NCBI GenBank assembly: GCA_036346205.1
Contig: JARFJB010001965.1
Location: 3,331,001-3,395,000 of the forward strand
Direction: 5' to 3'
Length of the DNA: 64,000 bases
Source: Vesta saturnalis
Lineage: Eukaryota; Arthropoda; Insecta; Coleoptera; Lampyridae
Shown: piece after piece, positions 45,441-56,619 of the stretch
How positions within the stretch are numbered: position 1 is the first letter of the stretch
Layout of the letters: each line of letters begins with the position of its first letter
Notes under the pieces: model-generated
Database searches by the model: none
What the model saw: only the letters and a program-made list of their open reading frames with translations
What the model was told of the DNA's origin: nothing
Position numbers and translations under genes: made by a program

Positions 45441-46506
45441 GTGCGGGTATGTAATGATTTAGTGTGTAAAGGTAGTTCGTCGGTGGGTTTTATTTCGTGT
45501 TTAAATTTGTTCCTAAAGGTTAGTTGGTTATCAGGGTGGTGTTTTTCAAGGGCTACTTTTTCTTAGTGATTGAGGTGCTCTGTACGTAATTGTTCTAGTA
45601 AGATTTAGGTATTTTCGTTGTCGTAATAATGAGTAAATTGTTCTACGTGGTAGCATTCGTACTGTTGTTGGTCGAAGGGGGTTTCATGTAATTGTAAAAG
45701 ATCGTTAGTAATCTAGATGATTTGAGTGTAGGGTGAGTTATTTATGAATTCTAGAATGGTAGATCTTTTTTTATTTCTAAGAGGCTAGCGGGTATTATGA
45801 CGGTATCGTTTCATGTGAGTTTCGATATTGTAACCAATAGATCACGGAGTTTTGTATTGATTCGTTTCAGAGTTGAAGATGTCGGAAGTATTTCGATTTT
45901 TTGTGTATCGAAATCGCTCTGTATTGTAGGGGTACTTTAGTTTTTTAGTTAGAGTGTTTTATTTTGTAAGTCGTTTAGTTTTAATCGTCTTAAGTCTCTT
46001 ATTCCTTCCTATTATTCCGTCGAAGTAAGTGTGGAAGTCAAAAAGGAGAAGTTCTAGTGCAATATCTGTAGAGAAAAATTCTTTAGATTGGTATTTTTGC
46101 TTTGAAATGGGCTTGGCGTCAACCAGCACAGGTAGTTATTGGTGTTGATGATCTAAAGATTGTTTCGGGGAAGTATTTTTCTGCAATAAATGGTCCTAAA
46201 AGAGAAGGGTGACATCCTGTGTCTATTAAAAGTTTAATCGTAAGGTTACTGATTTCTACAAATGGTAGGGAATTGGGGGTTAGATTATTGAGGTCTATAA
46301 GTCTGGTGGAAGAGGCTTCATATCGTGAAAATTCTGATCGTTAAAATGGTAGTCGTCAAAGTTATTGTCATTGTCAAAGAAATAATTGGTATGGTCGTGT
46401 TGATTTGGTGTTTGTAATTTTGTCACTTTTGAAATATGAATGTGGTTGATCATTCGTTTCAGTAGTGTGTAACTCTTCTGAAATGAATTTACTTCTTGTC
46501 TGAAAA
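45441..46506 (-). pseudogene. Protease and Pol linker remnant
   Basis: Mostly unreadable owing to indels. The protease active site LLIDTGCHPSL is visible around 46203-46245. Between it and the RT no other motif can be read. Confidence 0.5.
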
Positions 46507-47447
46507 TTAGTTGGATTTTTGTGTTCTGTACGAATTGTAGGATTTCGTGAAGTTCCGGTTTGTTTTCTGGTCTGAAGAATTTCTTAGGAGCGAAAACTTT
46601 AGTTCTGTTTCTGAAAACTTGGTAGGGAAATGTTGATTGGTTTTTTGTGGTTGAATGTTTATAGGTTGGCTGGGAAAATTGGGTTTATTAAAATTGAAAT
46701 TAGGTTGGTATTGGAATGGTTTTACGTTTGGTATTGGGAATTCGTAATTGTTAAAATGGCGTCTAGGTGGTTGTTGGTATTGTATACGATATTTACGTGT
46801 CTCGGTTTGTTTAATTGTTTGTTTCTGTGGTTGATTAAAGTTTTGTCTGCTTTCATGTCGTATATTGTTTATAGGCTGGTCGTTATAAAAATATCGTGTA
46901 ACTACGTCACTAGCTTCGGTTAGTGATGTGGTTTTACTTATATCTAACAATAATCTTAATTTATCATCTACGTTTGCAAGTAGAACGTCAAGGGCGTTTC
47001 CTTCATTTTGTTCTATCAATAATGCTTTTCGTTTCTATTCTTTTGCATATATAAAAATTCGCGAGTTGAGGTTTGTCTGTCGACACGATCACCGTAGTGT
47101 TGTCTTAAAGCTGCACGTATCAAGGGTCAGGTGTTTAAGCCTGGGCGATACATTACAGAATCAAACACTTCATTTCTTAATTTAGAACAAATAACATTAA
47201 AAGTAAAATCGTTTAAATTATTATCTGCGGTTATACTGTAATTATTATGAAATTTGTCACACCCATTAGTAAAGCTTTCTAACTGACTACATTCTCCTGC
47301 AAATATTGGTAAAAAGTCTGCAATAGCTTTTGCAGCTGTAATTGTAGGAGTGTTATTTACGGAAGTATTACTGGCTAAAGACATATTTTCTAATAATATT
47401 GACAAGTATTCTATGTTATTTACCTTAGAATTATTACAATTTGACAT
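46507..47447 (-). pseudogene. gag: Gag pseudogene
   Basis: N-terminal frame 47447-47127 (MSNCNNSKVNNIEYL; AKAIADFLPIFAGECSQLESF, a capsid-type W/F-x-G-x-x-x-x-L-x-x-F motif). A frameshifted middle follows (QHYGDRVDRQTSTREF-like), then the frame 47019-46507: ALDVLLANVDDKLRLLLDI and a Gln/Asn/Pro-rich tail (NFNQPQKQTIKQ; FPSQPINIQPQ). This arrangement, including the QP-rich tail without zinc knuckles, matches errantiviral Gag. Confidence 0.75.
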
Positions 47448-47460
47448 ATAGTTAAAACGT

Positions 47461-48895
47461 TTTAAATAAAAATTCGTATTTAAAATTCACAATTCTGAAA
47501 TAAGGATACGGAAAATATAAATAACTCAACACTTACTGTGATAGTAGTCTTCAGAGGACTTTCCAGGTTCCTTGTTTTGTTTGTTGAGAACGATTCAGAC
47601 TGCAACAGCTTTGGATTTAATTCTGCTCAATTCCTTCTCGTGGGATTTTGTAGATTCAATTGCGAATAGAAGGTAAACGGTAAATACCAAAGGTCAAGAA
47701 CTGCAAGAACGGTTTAATTGTGCCTTCTTCTATCCTAGTGGATTCGTGTTTTTAGCGGGTTTTTGCCGTCCTCAGATTCCTTTTTCAAGATGTGGGACTT
47801 GACACTAAGTGTTCCACCCATATGGGATTCCTCTCCGTTTGTTTTTAAACTCGCCATTTTGGAGGGACATATAGCCTTAATCTTCCACGCTGACTAGGCA
47901 CGTTGGAAGATGGCAGGGATAAGGTATTAGGAAATAGTGGTGTGTCCGGAGGGACAAGGGTTTAGGACCTGATTTCTCCCGGGAGTTGGAATGGAAGTGG
48001 AATTCAGTGGCTAGCCCAGGGCGGGGTTCGCTAATCCCTGCAGTAACCTGTCCTTCGCCAGGATTACGAAGGTGTGCTACCCGGTACCGCAAATATACGT
48101 CAATACGTTATATTGACTTTAAATCAAATTTTTAAGCACTGTTATGCATTTAACTCCACCATCGACTCCAGATCGATGATTTGTAATTTTTGAAACAAGA
48201 CAATAAACCATCTTTACAATTTTTGACACAAACAGTTTTTTATATATTCAATTATTGCCCATTCTAGCTTTAAATAATATCGATAATGGTGGTATTGGTT
48301 CAAAATTGTCAGGGGCGTATCAGTTGTCACGTTTCGTAAAATATACAAAAAAAATTCTTGTGCGTAAGTATTCCTTTACACGATTAAAATGATACGTTGC
48401 ATATAAGATATAGTTCTTTAAGTAATATTGTATATTTAAGCGTTTGATAATAGTATACTATTATCAAATCGTTACATTGTGTACGATTATGTTATTTTAG
48501 ATAATAGGTTTCATTCGTTACAAATATAACTTTTAATTTATTAAATTGTGTACCATTAAACAATTTCTTGTGTTAAACGATTTTAAATGATTCCTTTCTA
48601 ATATATTCCTTACATATTTTGGAGAGGGTTAATCATGCAGAAACTTTCCTAATGGGGACATTATTATAAGGTGACCAACCGTCCGGGATTTTTCTGACAG
48701 TCTAGAAATAATAAAATAGTCTAGCAACATTTCCCGTTTACACTGCATTCCTTTTAAACCAAAAGCAGTTCGCGCCATGTGTGGCAACGCCGATATACTA
48801 TAATAAGGCACGCATATAATTCACTACTCAAAATGAGGTCGGGTTTTGAGAGATAAGTAGCTTCATTACGTATAATAATGATGGAATCTTTCATT
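47461..48895. other. Leader or flank, no gene recognised
   Basis: Upstream (minus strand) of gag. A short GC-richer stretch at 47870-48090. No sequence matching the 3' LTR was found, so the 5' LTR is absent or too diverged. Confidence 0.35.
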
Positions 48896-48960
48896 TTAAC
48901 CTTCCGGTACTGGCGCTTACCTATCCTGCGCGGATACTGGCGCTGGGTCTGTGGAACCCA
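48896..48960. repeat. Candidate piggyBac left end (TTAA and TIR)
   Basis: TTAA at 48896-48899 is followed by CCTTCCGGTACTGGCGC and a second ACTGGCGC 30 bp on. The position, about 340 bp beyond the stop of the piggyBac gene, is right for a terminal repeat. A related sequence in inverted orientation ends near 62377. Confidence 0.45.
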
Positions 48961-49239
48961 TAATGTTAGTTTATTTTTTCTGATAACGCATAAACCTACT
49001 ATTTTGTTTTGCGTTTTTGTAGGAGCTCATAGTCTTGTAATCTGCGATAACATTAACTTTTGTCTAGATTAACATTTAGTTATTTTTATTTAGATATTTC
49101 TTTATAACACTATACATGACCACTAAGGTAATTATGTTTAAAAAACGTGGAAATGATACAGTTGAGACAAGTTAGTTTTATGTAAATAATAAAATACCGG
49201 TATTATACTAAATTATTTATTAACCCTAGTCACAACTTC

Positions 49240-50472
49240 TCACTCAGAGCACGAAAATTCGATGTGACGTAAACATATAAATTTTTTACACATTTTGAAA
49301 AAATATTTCGTTTTACTATCTTTTTGATAAAAGTAGCACCGTTTACTTTTAATTGGTGGTACGTTTTCTGCTGTTTCCACTTCAATATATGTCCCAGAAA
49401 TTACTTTTCTTTGTCTTACGGCACGAGGAATATTAGTGAGTCTAGATCTATTTATTAGATACTCTTCTGTAAGAGATAAATCCAGGTGTTCTATGTACTG
49501 TCGTCCTATAATATTTGTTTCGGGGTTGTTGGACGAATAAATAATTTGGGAATTAATCTCTGCAATATTAAAGAGTAAAATATCACCATTGTCCACACTA
49601 CGGGTAACATCATATGTTGCACACAGTTTGTCCACTGTATCAACTCCCCGTTTTGTGGAGTTATAAAAGCAGACTATTTCTGGTTTTATTTTGTCGTTAG
49701 GTAGCGTAATGACATACTCATCATGCTGCATACTGGATACTAAAATTACATTCTTTAATTTTCTTGGAACATACGACACTGTAGTAATATCTTCCTGAAA
49801 TCCAAACATGCTGGTTCTCACTCGCCACTCTTTTGTTCTGAAGGTGACTCCCTTCAATACTTTCGAACTGTACCCACACATGTCAATCTATGTTCCTTCA
49901 GTAGTTTACTTATTAACTGATAAGACGTAAACCGTTGTAAAAGGTAATATTTCTTCCTGTGCCTGATACAGGGCATACTAATCTCTCGACAACGCTTAAT
50001 GGATCAGTTTTGAGATTGTAGGGACCTGCAGGTTGTTTTCCAGTGCATACTTTTAAATTTAACGTGTACCACGTTTTTGAATCAACTAAAGCAAACACTT
50101 TCTACCCGTACTTATTAGGTTTGCTTGGGATATATTGCCTAAAGCTGCACCTGCCCCTAAAGGGCTCCAGTTTTTCGTCAATTGTACAGTATTCACTTAC
50201 GGTATAGGAACGTTTAAAATTCTCTACAAATTTTTCGATTACTTGACGTATTGGTGCTAATTTGTCTGTCAGCTGTCGCTCTTTCCTAGTATCGACATCT
50301 TCAAATCGTACACATCTCATAAGGAAAGTAAAGCGTTCCTTTGATATTGCAAGCCAAAACTTTTCTTTTCCGCAACCACTTCTATCCCAGATATGTTTAA
50401 AGGTTTAGGCGACTGCTTCTGTAGTATCCGAATAAGTACAAAAGGTTTAAAAATGCCTTAATCTCAATTTTA
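49240..50472 (-). pseudogene. piggyBac transposase, central and C-terminal part
   Basis: Minus strand, reading downward. IEIKAFLNLLYLFGYYRSS (interrupted at 50473 by an insertion) leads to WLAISKERFTFLMRCVRFED, TIDEKLEPFRGRCSFRQY (first catalytic D), a TAG stop (50101), VFALVDSKTWY (second D), GRNITFYNG (deletion), MFGFQEDITTVSYVPRK, KRGVDTVDKLCATYDVTR (third D) and a Cys-rich end (CYFYQKDS, CKKFICLRH). The DDD triad and RING-like end are those of piggyBac. The stop after KPNKYG is shared with the inverted copy at 56880-57680, so it predates the duplication. The N-terminus is at 57819-58278. Confidence 0.9.
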
Positions 50473-50612
50473 CGGTCTGGTACAACTCGGCACCGCCGAT
50501 TTGGCGCCGCCGGCCACTTCGGCGCCAGTGCAACTCGGCGCCAGGGCATCTCGGCGCCGGCTATTTCGACGCCAGCCAATTCGACGCCAGCTAACTTTAC
50601 ACCAGCGTAATG
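50473..50612 (+). repeat. Left GGCGCC-repeat inverted end
   Basis: Seven or more degenerate words of about 15-17 bp with the core TCGGCGCCA. Inverted partner of 52050-52192. Confidence 0.8.
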
Positions 50613-50782
50613 AGCATTTGCCTTAAATATTAAATAACGTTTTAATAAAGGAAAAAATAGAAGCACGCTTTTAACCTTAAGGAGCTGTTATCCACTTATT
50701 TTGCAATATTCATTTACTGTTGGTTAGTTTAATTGCATATTTACAAAATGTATGACTGTTGGTGTAGATTAGGTCACTGCTG

Positions 50783-52020
50783 CGCCTTTTAATTGTTTTG
50801 AATCTTTTTTACAATTTACTTAAATAAGAATGTATATATTTGTAATATTATAATTATAATTAAAGTACCTACGCCTTTTAATTGTTTTGAATCTTTTTTA
50901 CAATTTACTTAAATAAGAATGTATATATTTGTAATATTATAATCATAATTAAAGTACCTACGCCTTTTAATTGTTTTGAGACTTTTTACAATTTACTTAA
51001 ATAAGAATGTATATTTTTGTAATATTATAATCATAATTAAAGTACCTATGCCTTTTAATTGTTTTGAATCTTTTTTACAATTTACTTAAATAAGAATGTA
51101 TATATTTGTAATATTGTAATCATAATTAAAGTACCTACGCCTTTTAATTGTTTTGAGACTTTTTTACAATTTACTTAAATAAGAATGTATATATTTGTAA
51201 TATTATAATTATAATTAAAGTACCTACGCCTTTTAATTGTTTTGAATCTTTTTTACAATTTACTTAAATAAGAATGTATATATTTGTAATATTATAATCA
51301 TAATTAAAGTACCTACGCCTTTTAATTGTTTTGAGACTTTTTACAATTTACTTAAATAAGAATGTATATTTTGTAATATTATAATCATAATTAAAGTACC
51401 TACGCCTTTTAATTGTTTTGAATCTTTTTACAATTTACTTAAATAAGAATGTATATATTTGTAATATTATAATTATAATTAAAGTACCTACGCCTTTTAA
51501 TTGTTTTGAATCTTTTTACAATTTACTTAAATAAGGATGTATATATTTGTAATATTATAATCATAATTAAAGTACCTACGCCTTTCAATTGTTTTGAGAC
51601 TTTTACAATTTACTTAAATAAGAATGTATATTTTGTAATATTATAATCATAATTAAAGTACCTACGCCTTTTAATTGTTTTGAATCTTTTTTACAATTTA
51701 CTTAAATAAGAATGTATATATTTGTAATATTGTAATCATAATTAAAGTACCTACGCCTTTTAATTGTTTTGAATCTTTTTTACAATTTACTTAAATAAGA
51801 ATGTATATATTTGTAATATTATAATCATAATTAAAGTACCTACGCCTTTTAATTGTTTTGAATTTTTTTTACAATTTACTTAAATAAGAATGTATATATT
51901 TGTAATATTATAATCATAATTAAAGTACCTACGTCTTTTAATTGTTTTGAATCCCTTTTACAAATTACTTAAATAATAATGTGTATATTTGTAATATTAA
52001 AATAATAATTAAAGTACGTC
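50783..52020 (+). repeat. Satellite-like array, 14 units of about 88 bp
   Basis: Fourteen occurrences of CTTTTAATTGTTTTGA at 86-90 bp spacing, each followed by TTTACAATTTACTTAAATAA and TGTAATATTATAAT-type words. The units are more than 90 percent alike, and the last (51934) is the most diverged. There are no spacers between units, so it is not a CRISPR array. Confidence 0.97.
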
Positions 52021-52049
52021 TTTATGAAAAGTTTTAATTATTTTTGCTA

Positions 52050-52192
52050 TTGGCGCCGAGCTGCCCGGCGTCGAATTGGCTAGCGCCGAGTAGCCCGCGC
52101 GTCAAGTTGGCTTGGCGCCGAAATGGCTGGCGCCGAATGGGCGGCGCCGAAGTGGCGGCGCCTAATGGGCGGCGCCGAGTTGTCCCTTTCCG
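52050..52192 (-). repeat. Right GGCGCC-repeat inverted end
   Basis: Eight or so TGGCGCCGA-type words, the inverted partner of 50473-50612. Confidence 0.8.
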
Positions 52193-52255
52193 TCAATTTT
52201 ATCGGTTAAATTGGGGGACCTTTCTCTCGAGTAGTTTTTGGAAACATTAGTAATA

Positions 52256-52500
52256 CAGTGACCGGCATAAAGTTGGATACAAATGGAAAAAATTTTTATT
52301 GTTCATTTCTCAGAAAATTTTATTCTTGATCGCAAACCTACAATGAACTTGCAAAAATTGGAATATCTCAATTCATATACGAGGAATAAAAGATGTGAAT
52401 GCGGTTCAAGACCCTTATTTTTCAAAATATACAAAAATGTCATTTGAAGAAGTTGTTTAGTATTAAAAAAATTTCTGAAAAAAATATTTACGTTTTTCCT
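52256..52500 (+). repeat. Left TIR of the Tc1/mariner-like element
   Basis: Pairs with about 56620-56877 inverted. The first 130 bp also match 57681-57816. Confidence 0.8.
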
Positions 52501-52923
52501 TTTTTTTTCTACCACCCCTGTATTTTACGGGAAACAAAATATTTCGGAGGTAAGTTATTATCTTATGGAACAACAATAGGCTAAAAAGCATAAGTTTTAT
52601 TTGCCCCATAAGTGACAAATTAGGTTATTCACAATTATCCCTAAAAATACCTCAATTTTTGTATCCAATGGGGAAAACTACATTTTCCTTCAAGATTTTA
52701 CCTAGCAAATGTGAGGGGATTAATAGAACGTCAAAACATTTAAATTTTGTCAATAAATCACAACTATGTCTCACAAGTACTCATTATTATTGCTTATTTC
52801 GCTTTGATATTTTGCAAAGTATGCTTTGGAAAAAAATTAATAATTGTCAATATCTATTTGACATTTCCGATATCGCTGTTAGTCTAATTTTCACTGGTGC
52901 CTGAAAACTAATTATTCACTGTA

Positions 52924-53274
52924 ATGGCTGCACGTCTAAGTGTCCAAGAAAAAGTTGAGATTGTTGTAGTGTATGGTGTTAATTAGCATACTTCTCGCGA
53001 GATTGCAGATATTTTTAATGCGAGACACACAGATAAAAATGTTAGTCATGGAACAGTTGCAAAAATAATAAAACGATTTAAATAAAATGGATCTGTTGAA
53101 AATAAATATAAAACAGACCACAGAAGAAATGTAACTGGTGATAATGACAATGTTATGAATGATAATTATCATACTTCTCGCGAGACTACAGATATTTTTA
53201 ATGCAAGACACACAGATAAAGATATTAGTCATGCAACAGTTGCAAAAATAATAAAAAAATTTAAAGAAAATGGA
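52924..53274 (+). pseudogene. Transposase N-terminal part with duplicated helix-turn-helix
   Basis: Starts at the ATG 52924 with MAARLSVQEKVEIVVVYG, a stop, then the helix-turn-helix HTSREIADIFNARHTDKNVS, GTVAKIIKRFK. A NGSVENKYKT linker follows, then a second, slightly different helix-turn-helix (HTSRETTDIFNARHTDKDIS). The two copies are 182 bp apart (52988 and 53170), a direct tandem duplication that shifts the frame. The second copy ends at the Penelope junction. Confidence 0.7.
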
Positions 53275-53690
53275 AAAGGAATTCCTGGAAAAGGATGAAA
53301 CGTTAGAAGAACGCACGCAACTCTCGGTAAACACAATAATGGAACTTTTGATAATATGCATTAGAACTACATATTTCCAGGTAGAAGACAAATTCTACCA
53401 ACAAGAGTTTGGGAAGGCGATGGGTTCCCCACTATCACCCATAGTGAGAAATATATATGGAAGACTTTGTAGACCAAGCGATACCCGAATTCACAGAGAA
53501 ACCAAGGATGTGGCTTAGATACGTGGACGATACTTTCGTAGTTTGGCAACACGGCAAGCATAAGCTAGATGAATTCATAGATCATCTAAATAGCCGCGCA
53601 CTCTCCATAAAATTCACATTGGAATTGGAGTCGGAAAACAAATACCAAAAGACCCCACACCATCAATCGAAAGACGGATATAACTGACGC
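53275..53690 (+). pseudogene. Penelope RT fragment, first tandem piece
   Basis: From the TQLSVNTIMELL region to the end of the YVDD block: FYQQEFGKAMGSPLSPIV, a short unexpanded ATATATAT (53448-53460), then in the next frame MWLRYVDDTFVVWQHGKHK and SIKFTLELESE, where it breaks off. Confidence 0.85.
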
Positions 53691-53719
53691 TGGCAAAACA
53701 TAAGGGGGAGTTCTCCGAT

Positions 53720-54204
53720 TAGCAGAGAACTAGACTTACCCCACACTACATCAAACCTCCGCATCTGTACGGCCTACCAAAGATTCATAAGCAAGGAATT
53801 CCTCTGACACCAATTGTGAGCTCGAGAAATTCACCTTGTCACCCATTCGCACACTATCTGCTAGGTATCATCACACCCTTATCCGGAAATACCGAATCTA
53901 TGGTTAAGAACACGCAGCACTTCGTGGAAACCATCACAAACTTCCAACCAAACCACGAAGAAATACTGGTAAGTTTTGACATTGTGAGTCTATTCACAGA
54001 TTTACCTACAGATAAGGCACTAACTATCATAAGGGACAAACTGGAAAAGGATGAAATGTTAGACTAACGCACGCAACTCTCTGTAAACACAATAATGGAA
54101 CTTCTGACAAGATGCATTAGAACTACACATTTCCAGGTAGAAGACAAATTCTACCAACAAGAGTTTGGGATGGCGATGGGTTCCCCACTATCACCCATAG
54201 TGAG

Positions 54205-54254
<50 letters not shown>

Positions 54255-54987
54255 AAGACTTTGAATACCAAGCGATATCCGAATTCTCAGAGAAACCAAG
54301 GATGTGGTTTAGATACGTGGACGATACTTTCGTAGTTTGGCAACACGGCAAGCATAAGCTAGATGAATTCCTAGATCATCTAAATAGCCGTGCACCCTCC
54401 ATAAAATTCACAATGGAATTGGAGTCGGAACAAAAACTGCCATTCCTGGATGTACTTGTACACAGGAATGACAGGTGTGTAAAGGAAACCTACTATATAT
54501 ACAAGGTACCTAAGACAAAGTACGAAGTATAGACAGCAAATACAAGATACGCACTGCCTTCAAATCGGCCAGAACGCTCAGGGGAGTACTAACCAAAACC
54601 AAACCATAGAATGAAGATCAGAATTCCAAGAATTGTTTATACAACCTACCATGCGAATGTGGCAAAGCATACATAGGAGAGAGCAGTAGGCCACTGAAAG
54701 TGAGAACGCAGGAACATAAGAACAACGTCCGCAAGGGCGAAACAGAAAGATCAAGAATCGCCGAACATGTCTGGAACGAAGACCACCGTGTCCAATGGGA
54801 TAACATACAGATAGTGGCAAAAGACGAGAATACAACTCGTCGAAAACTCAAAGAAGCCACATACATCGCACTAGCAGAAAATCCAATAAGCCAAGCTAGT
54901 GCAGAAATGAAACCCATATGGATTCCAATAATGCGCGAAGAGCTTAAACGCAATACACTTGCGCAAGGAATTACGGCGCAACATGCG
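53720..54987 (+). pseudogene. Penelope RT plus GIY-YIG endonuclease, longer copy
   Basis: Starts with LYGLPKIHKQGIPLTPIVSS (53760-53820), the N-terminal RT motif of Penelope-like elements, then ILVSFDIVSLFTDLPTDKA (first catalytic D) up to a TAA at 54065. It resumes as FYQQEFGMAMGSPLSPIVS, an Ile-Tyr run from an (AT)n tract, FRYVDDTFVVWQ (catalytic YVDD), and PFLDVLVHRND (54440-54470). A deletion removes the YRKPTHT region. The GIY-YIG nuclease follows: LPCECGKAYIGESSRPLKVR (54648-54707), QEHKNNVRKGETERS, IAEHVWNEDHRV. One frame (54700-54990) is open to the end. A complete protein would be RT plus a nicking nuclease. Confidence 0.88.
54207..54252. repeat. (AT)n tract inside Penelope RT coding sequence, copy B
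   Basis: 46 bp, read as alternating Ile-Tyr without breaking the frame 54095-54532. Confidence 0.95.
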
Positions 54988-55053
54988 TAATAAACTTCTG
55001 CGCAACCACGAAAAAGTTTAATATATACAAGTTCTAAAAAATATATATTGGAT

Positions 55054-55124
55054 TACTCAGTGGCTCAGCGGTAAAGGTGTCAGACTAGTAAGTGAAAGGT
55101 ACCAAGTTCGAATCTGGGAGCAGT
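55054..55124 (+). promoter_or_regulatory. tRNA-like pol III promoter segment, Penelope copy B
   Basis: TGGCTCAGCGGTAAAGG (box A) and AAGTTCGAATCTGG (box B), almost identical to copy A. The T-arm pairing is better here (CCAAG with CTGGG). Confidence 0.6.
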
Positions 55125-55159
55125 CAAGTGCTTGGGAAAAAATTATATATAAGATATGA

Positions 55160-55232
55160 ATTCGACGAAAACAGTCCTTCTCAGGACTAATCATGATGAC
55201 GGAATCAGAGTCCGCGTCCGAAACGTCACGCT
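55160..55232 (+). ncRNA. Hammerhead-like core, Penelope copy B
   Basis: TGATGA (55194-55199), with the preceding core C changed to A, and GAAAC (55220-55224). CGGA/TCCG between them could form stem II. A perfect AGTCCT..AGGACT hairpin lies just upstream (55173-55188), in the place of stem I. GACG and CGTC in flanking positions could form stem III, but the cleavage nucleotide strand does not fit. Probably inactive. Confidence 0.35.
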
Positions 55233-55317
55233 CCAAAAGCAAAAATTGTGGAAATAGGCCCATCAACTCCACTAATAGGAAACCACAGTTACAAAACCTA
55301 CAAAACTTGTAATACAG

Positions 55318-56180
55318 AAAAATGGATCTGTTGAAAATAAATATAAAACAGAACACAGAAGAAATGTAACTGGTGATGATGACAATGTTATGAATGTTGT
55401 TCTATCTACTGTAGAGAATCCGAGGATGTCGTTATCACAGCGGCAAGAAATTACCGATGTTCCTGAGCGATCAATTAGAAGAATTATGCGATTAAATAAA
55501 TTCAAGCCATACAAACCCAAATTTATTCATACCCTTCAGGAAAGAGACTCAAGCGCAAGGTTACAATTTTCTTTTTGGTTCCAAGGAGAAATACAGAATG
55601 ATGAATACTTTTCAAGAAGAATTCTTTATTCTGTCGAATCCAGTTTTACATCAAATGATATCGTAAGTTCGCAAAACTGTAGATGGTGGGCTGATGAAAA
55701 CCCTAACTTTAAGATCGAATTCCGAATAACATCAACGTTTGGTGTGGAATGTTAAATGATGAAATTGTGGGACCAGTATTTTTTGGAGAAAATTTAAATT
55801 TTGCGAGATATTTAAATATGCTTCAGACATATTTATCAAATTATTTGGATAATCTTCATCTGAGAACCCGAATCAACATGTTTTTTCAACAAGATGGCGC
55901 ATCTAATCATTCAACAGGGGCGGTAATCGCTGGATAGGAAGATATTCCAACAATCCATGAACTGCAAGATCTCCCGATATTACCCAAATGGACTTTTCCT
56001 ATGGGGATATTTAAAGGTGAAAGTTTATAAACAACGACCGTTCAGAGATATTCAACATTTGGAAATACAATTAAAAATTGTATTCGAATAGTAAGTCCGC
56101 AAATGTTGAGAAATGTACATCAAGAAATGCACAAACGTACAATACCTTGCATCAAGAACGATGGGGACCACATTGAATCA
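55318..56180 (+). pseudogene. Transposase catalytic part (mariner-like)
   Basis: Resumes after the Penelope insertion with NGSVENKYKTEHRRNVTG, a linker helix-turn-helix (VVLSTVENPRMSLSQRQEI; RSIRRIMRLNKF), then catalytic-domain words: YSVESSFTSND, where the first catalytic D is V, RWWADENPN, GPVFFGENLN, FFQQDGASNHS (second D; 55880-55912) and LFLWGYLKVKVYKQRPF, with the SPDLTPLD segment in front of it garbled. Frameshifts at about 55750 and 55940. It belongs to the same group as 25020-25985. Confidence 0.75.
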
Positions 56181-56619
56181 TAATGGTATAGGTAACTTTT
56201 TTCACACTTTTGTTTTGTGTTTCCGTTCCATTATCAATTAATGTAGGTTATTCCAATATCTTGAGTAAAACTCCTTTCTTGAAATTTGAAGATGATTTTA
56301 TTTATTATAACTCAACGTTTCGGAAAGGTACATAAAGAGTTATTCCAAAATGTTAAAATTTAAATGTTTTGACGTTCTCTATAATCCCCTCACATTCGCT
56401 AGGTATAATCTTGAAGCAATATGTAGTTTTTCTCATTGGATACAAAAATTGAGGTATTTTTAGGGAACCTAATTTCCCACTTATGGGGCAAATAAAACTT
56501 ATGCTTTTTAGCGTATTGTTGTTCCATTACAAAATAACTTACCTCCGAAATATTTTGTTTCCCGAAAAATAGAGAGATGGTAGAAAAAACAAAGGAAAAA
56601 CGTCGTAGACATTTTTTAG

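Larger units (their letters stand above)
41357..47450 (-). mobile_element. Errantivirus-like LTR retroelement, defective
   Basis: Minus-strand element with gag (47447-46507), protease, RT/RNase H (to 44437), env (44440-43367) and a 3' LTR (43253-41357). The gag-pol-env order and the F-type envelope are those of insect errantiviruses (gypsy, 17.6 and relatives). The integrase region is missing: RNase H is followed directly by env. No 5' LTR is seen upstream of gag. All genes are broken. Confidence 0.8.
50473..52192. mobile_element. Foldback-like element with GGCGCC-repeat ends and satellite core
   Basis: 1,720-bp insertion in the piggyBac gene, flanked by the 9-bp direct repeat TCAATTTTA (50464-50472 and 52193-52201). 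The inverted arm at 56880-57680 has the uninterrupted site, proving insertion. Ends: CGGTCTGGTACAACTCGGC on the left and, complemented, CGGAAAGGGACAACTCGGC on the right. Each end is built of short tandem words with a TCGGCGCC core, and the centre is an 88-bp tandem array. No gene. A 9-bp duplication and repeat-built inverted ends recall foldback or Mutator-like elements. Confidence 0.8.
53275..55278 (+). mobile_element. Penelope-like element, copy B (tandem partial plus longer copy)
   Basis: A first, internal fragment (53275-53690) is followed head-to-tail by a longer copy (53691-55278) that begins further upstream in the RT. Tandem, partly overlapping copies are typical of Penelope-like elements. 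It ends with the tRNA-like and hammerhead-like segments and CCACTAATAGG. Confidence 0.85.

Noticed and set aside
50783..52020. Regular array of 14 repeats that could suggest CRISPR
   Set aside because: Units of about 88 bp follow each other without unique spacers, lie inside a eukaryotic transposon and have no cas genes nearby; it is a satellite array.
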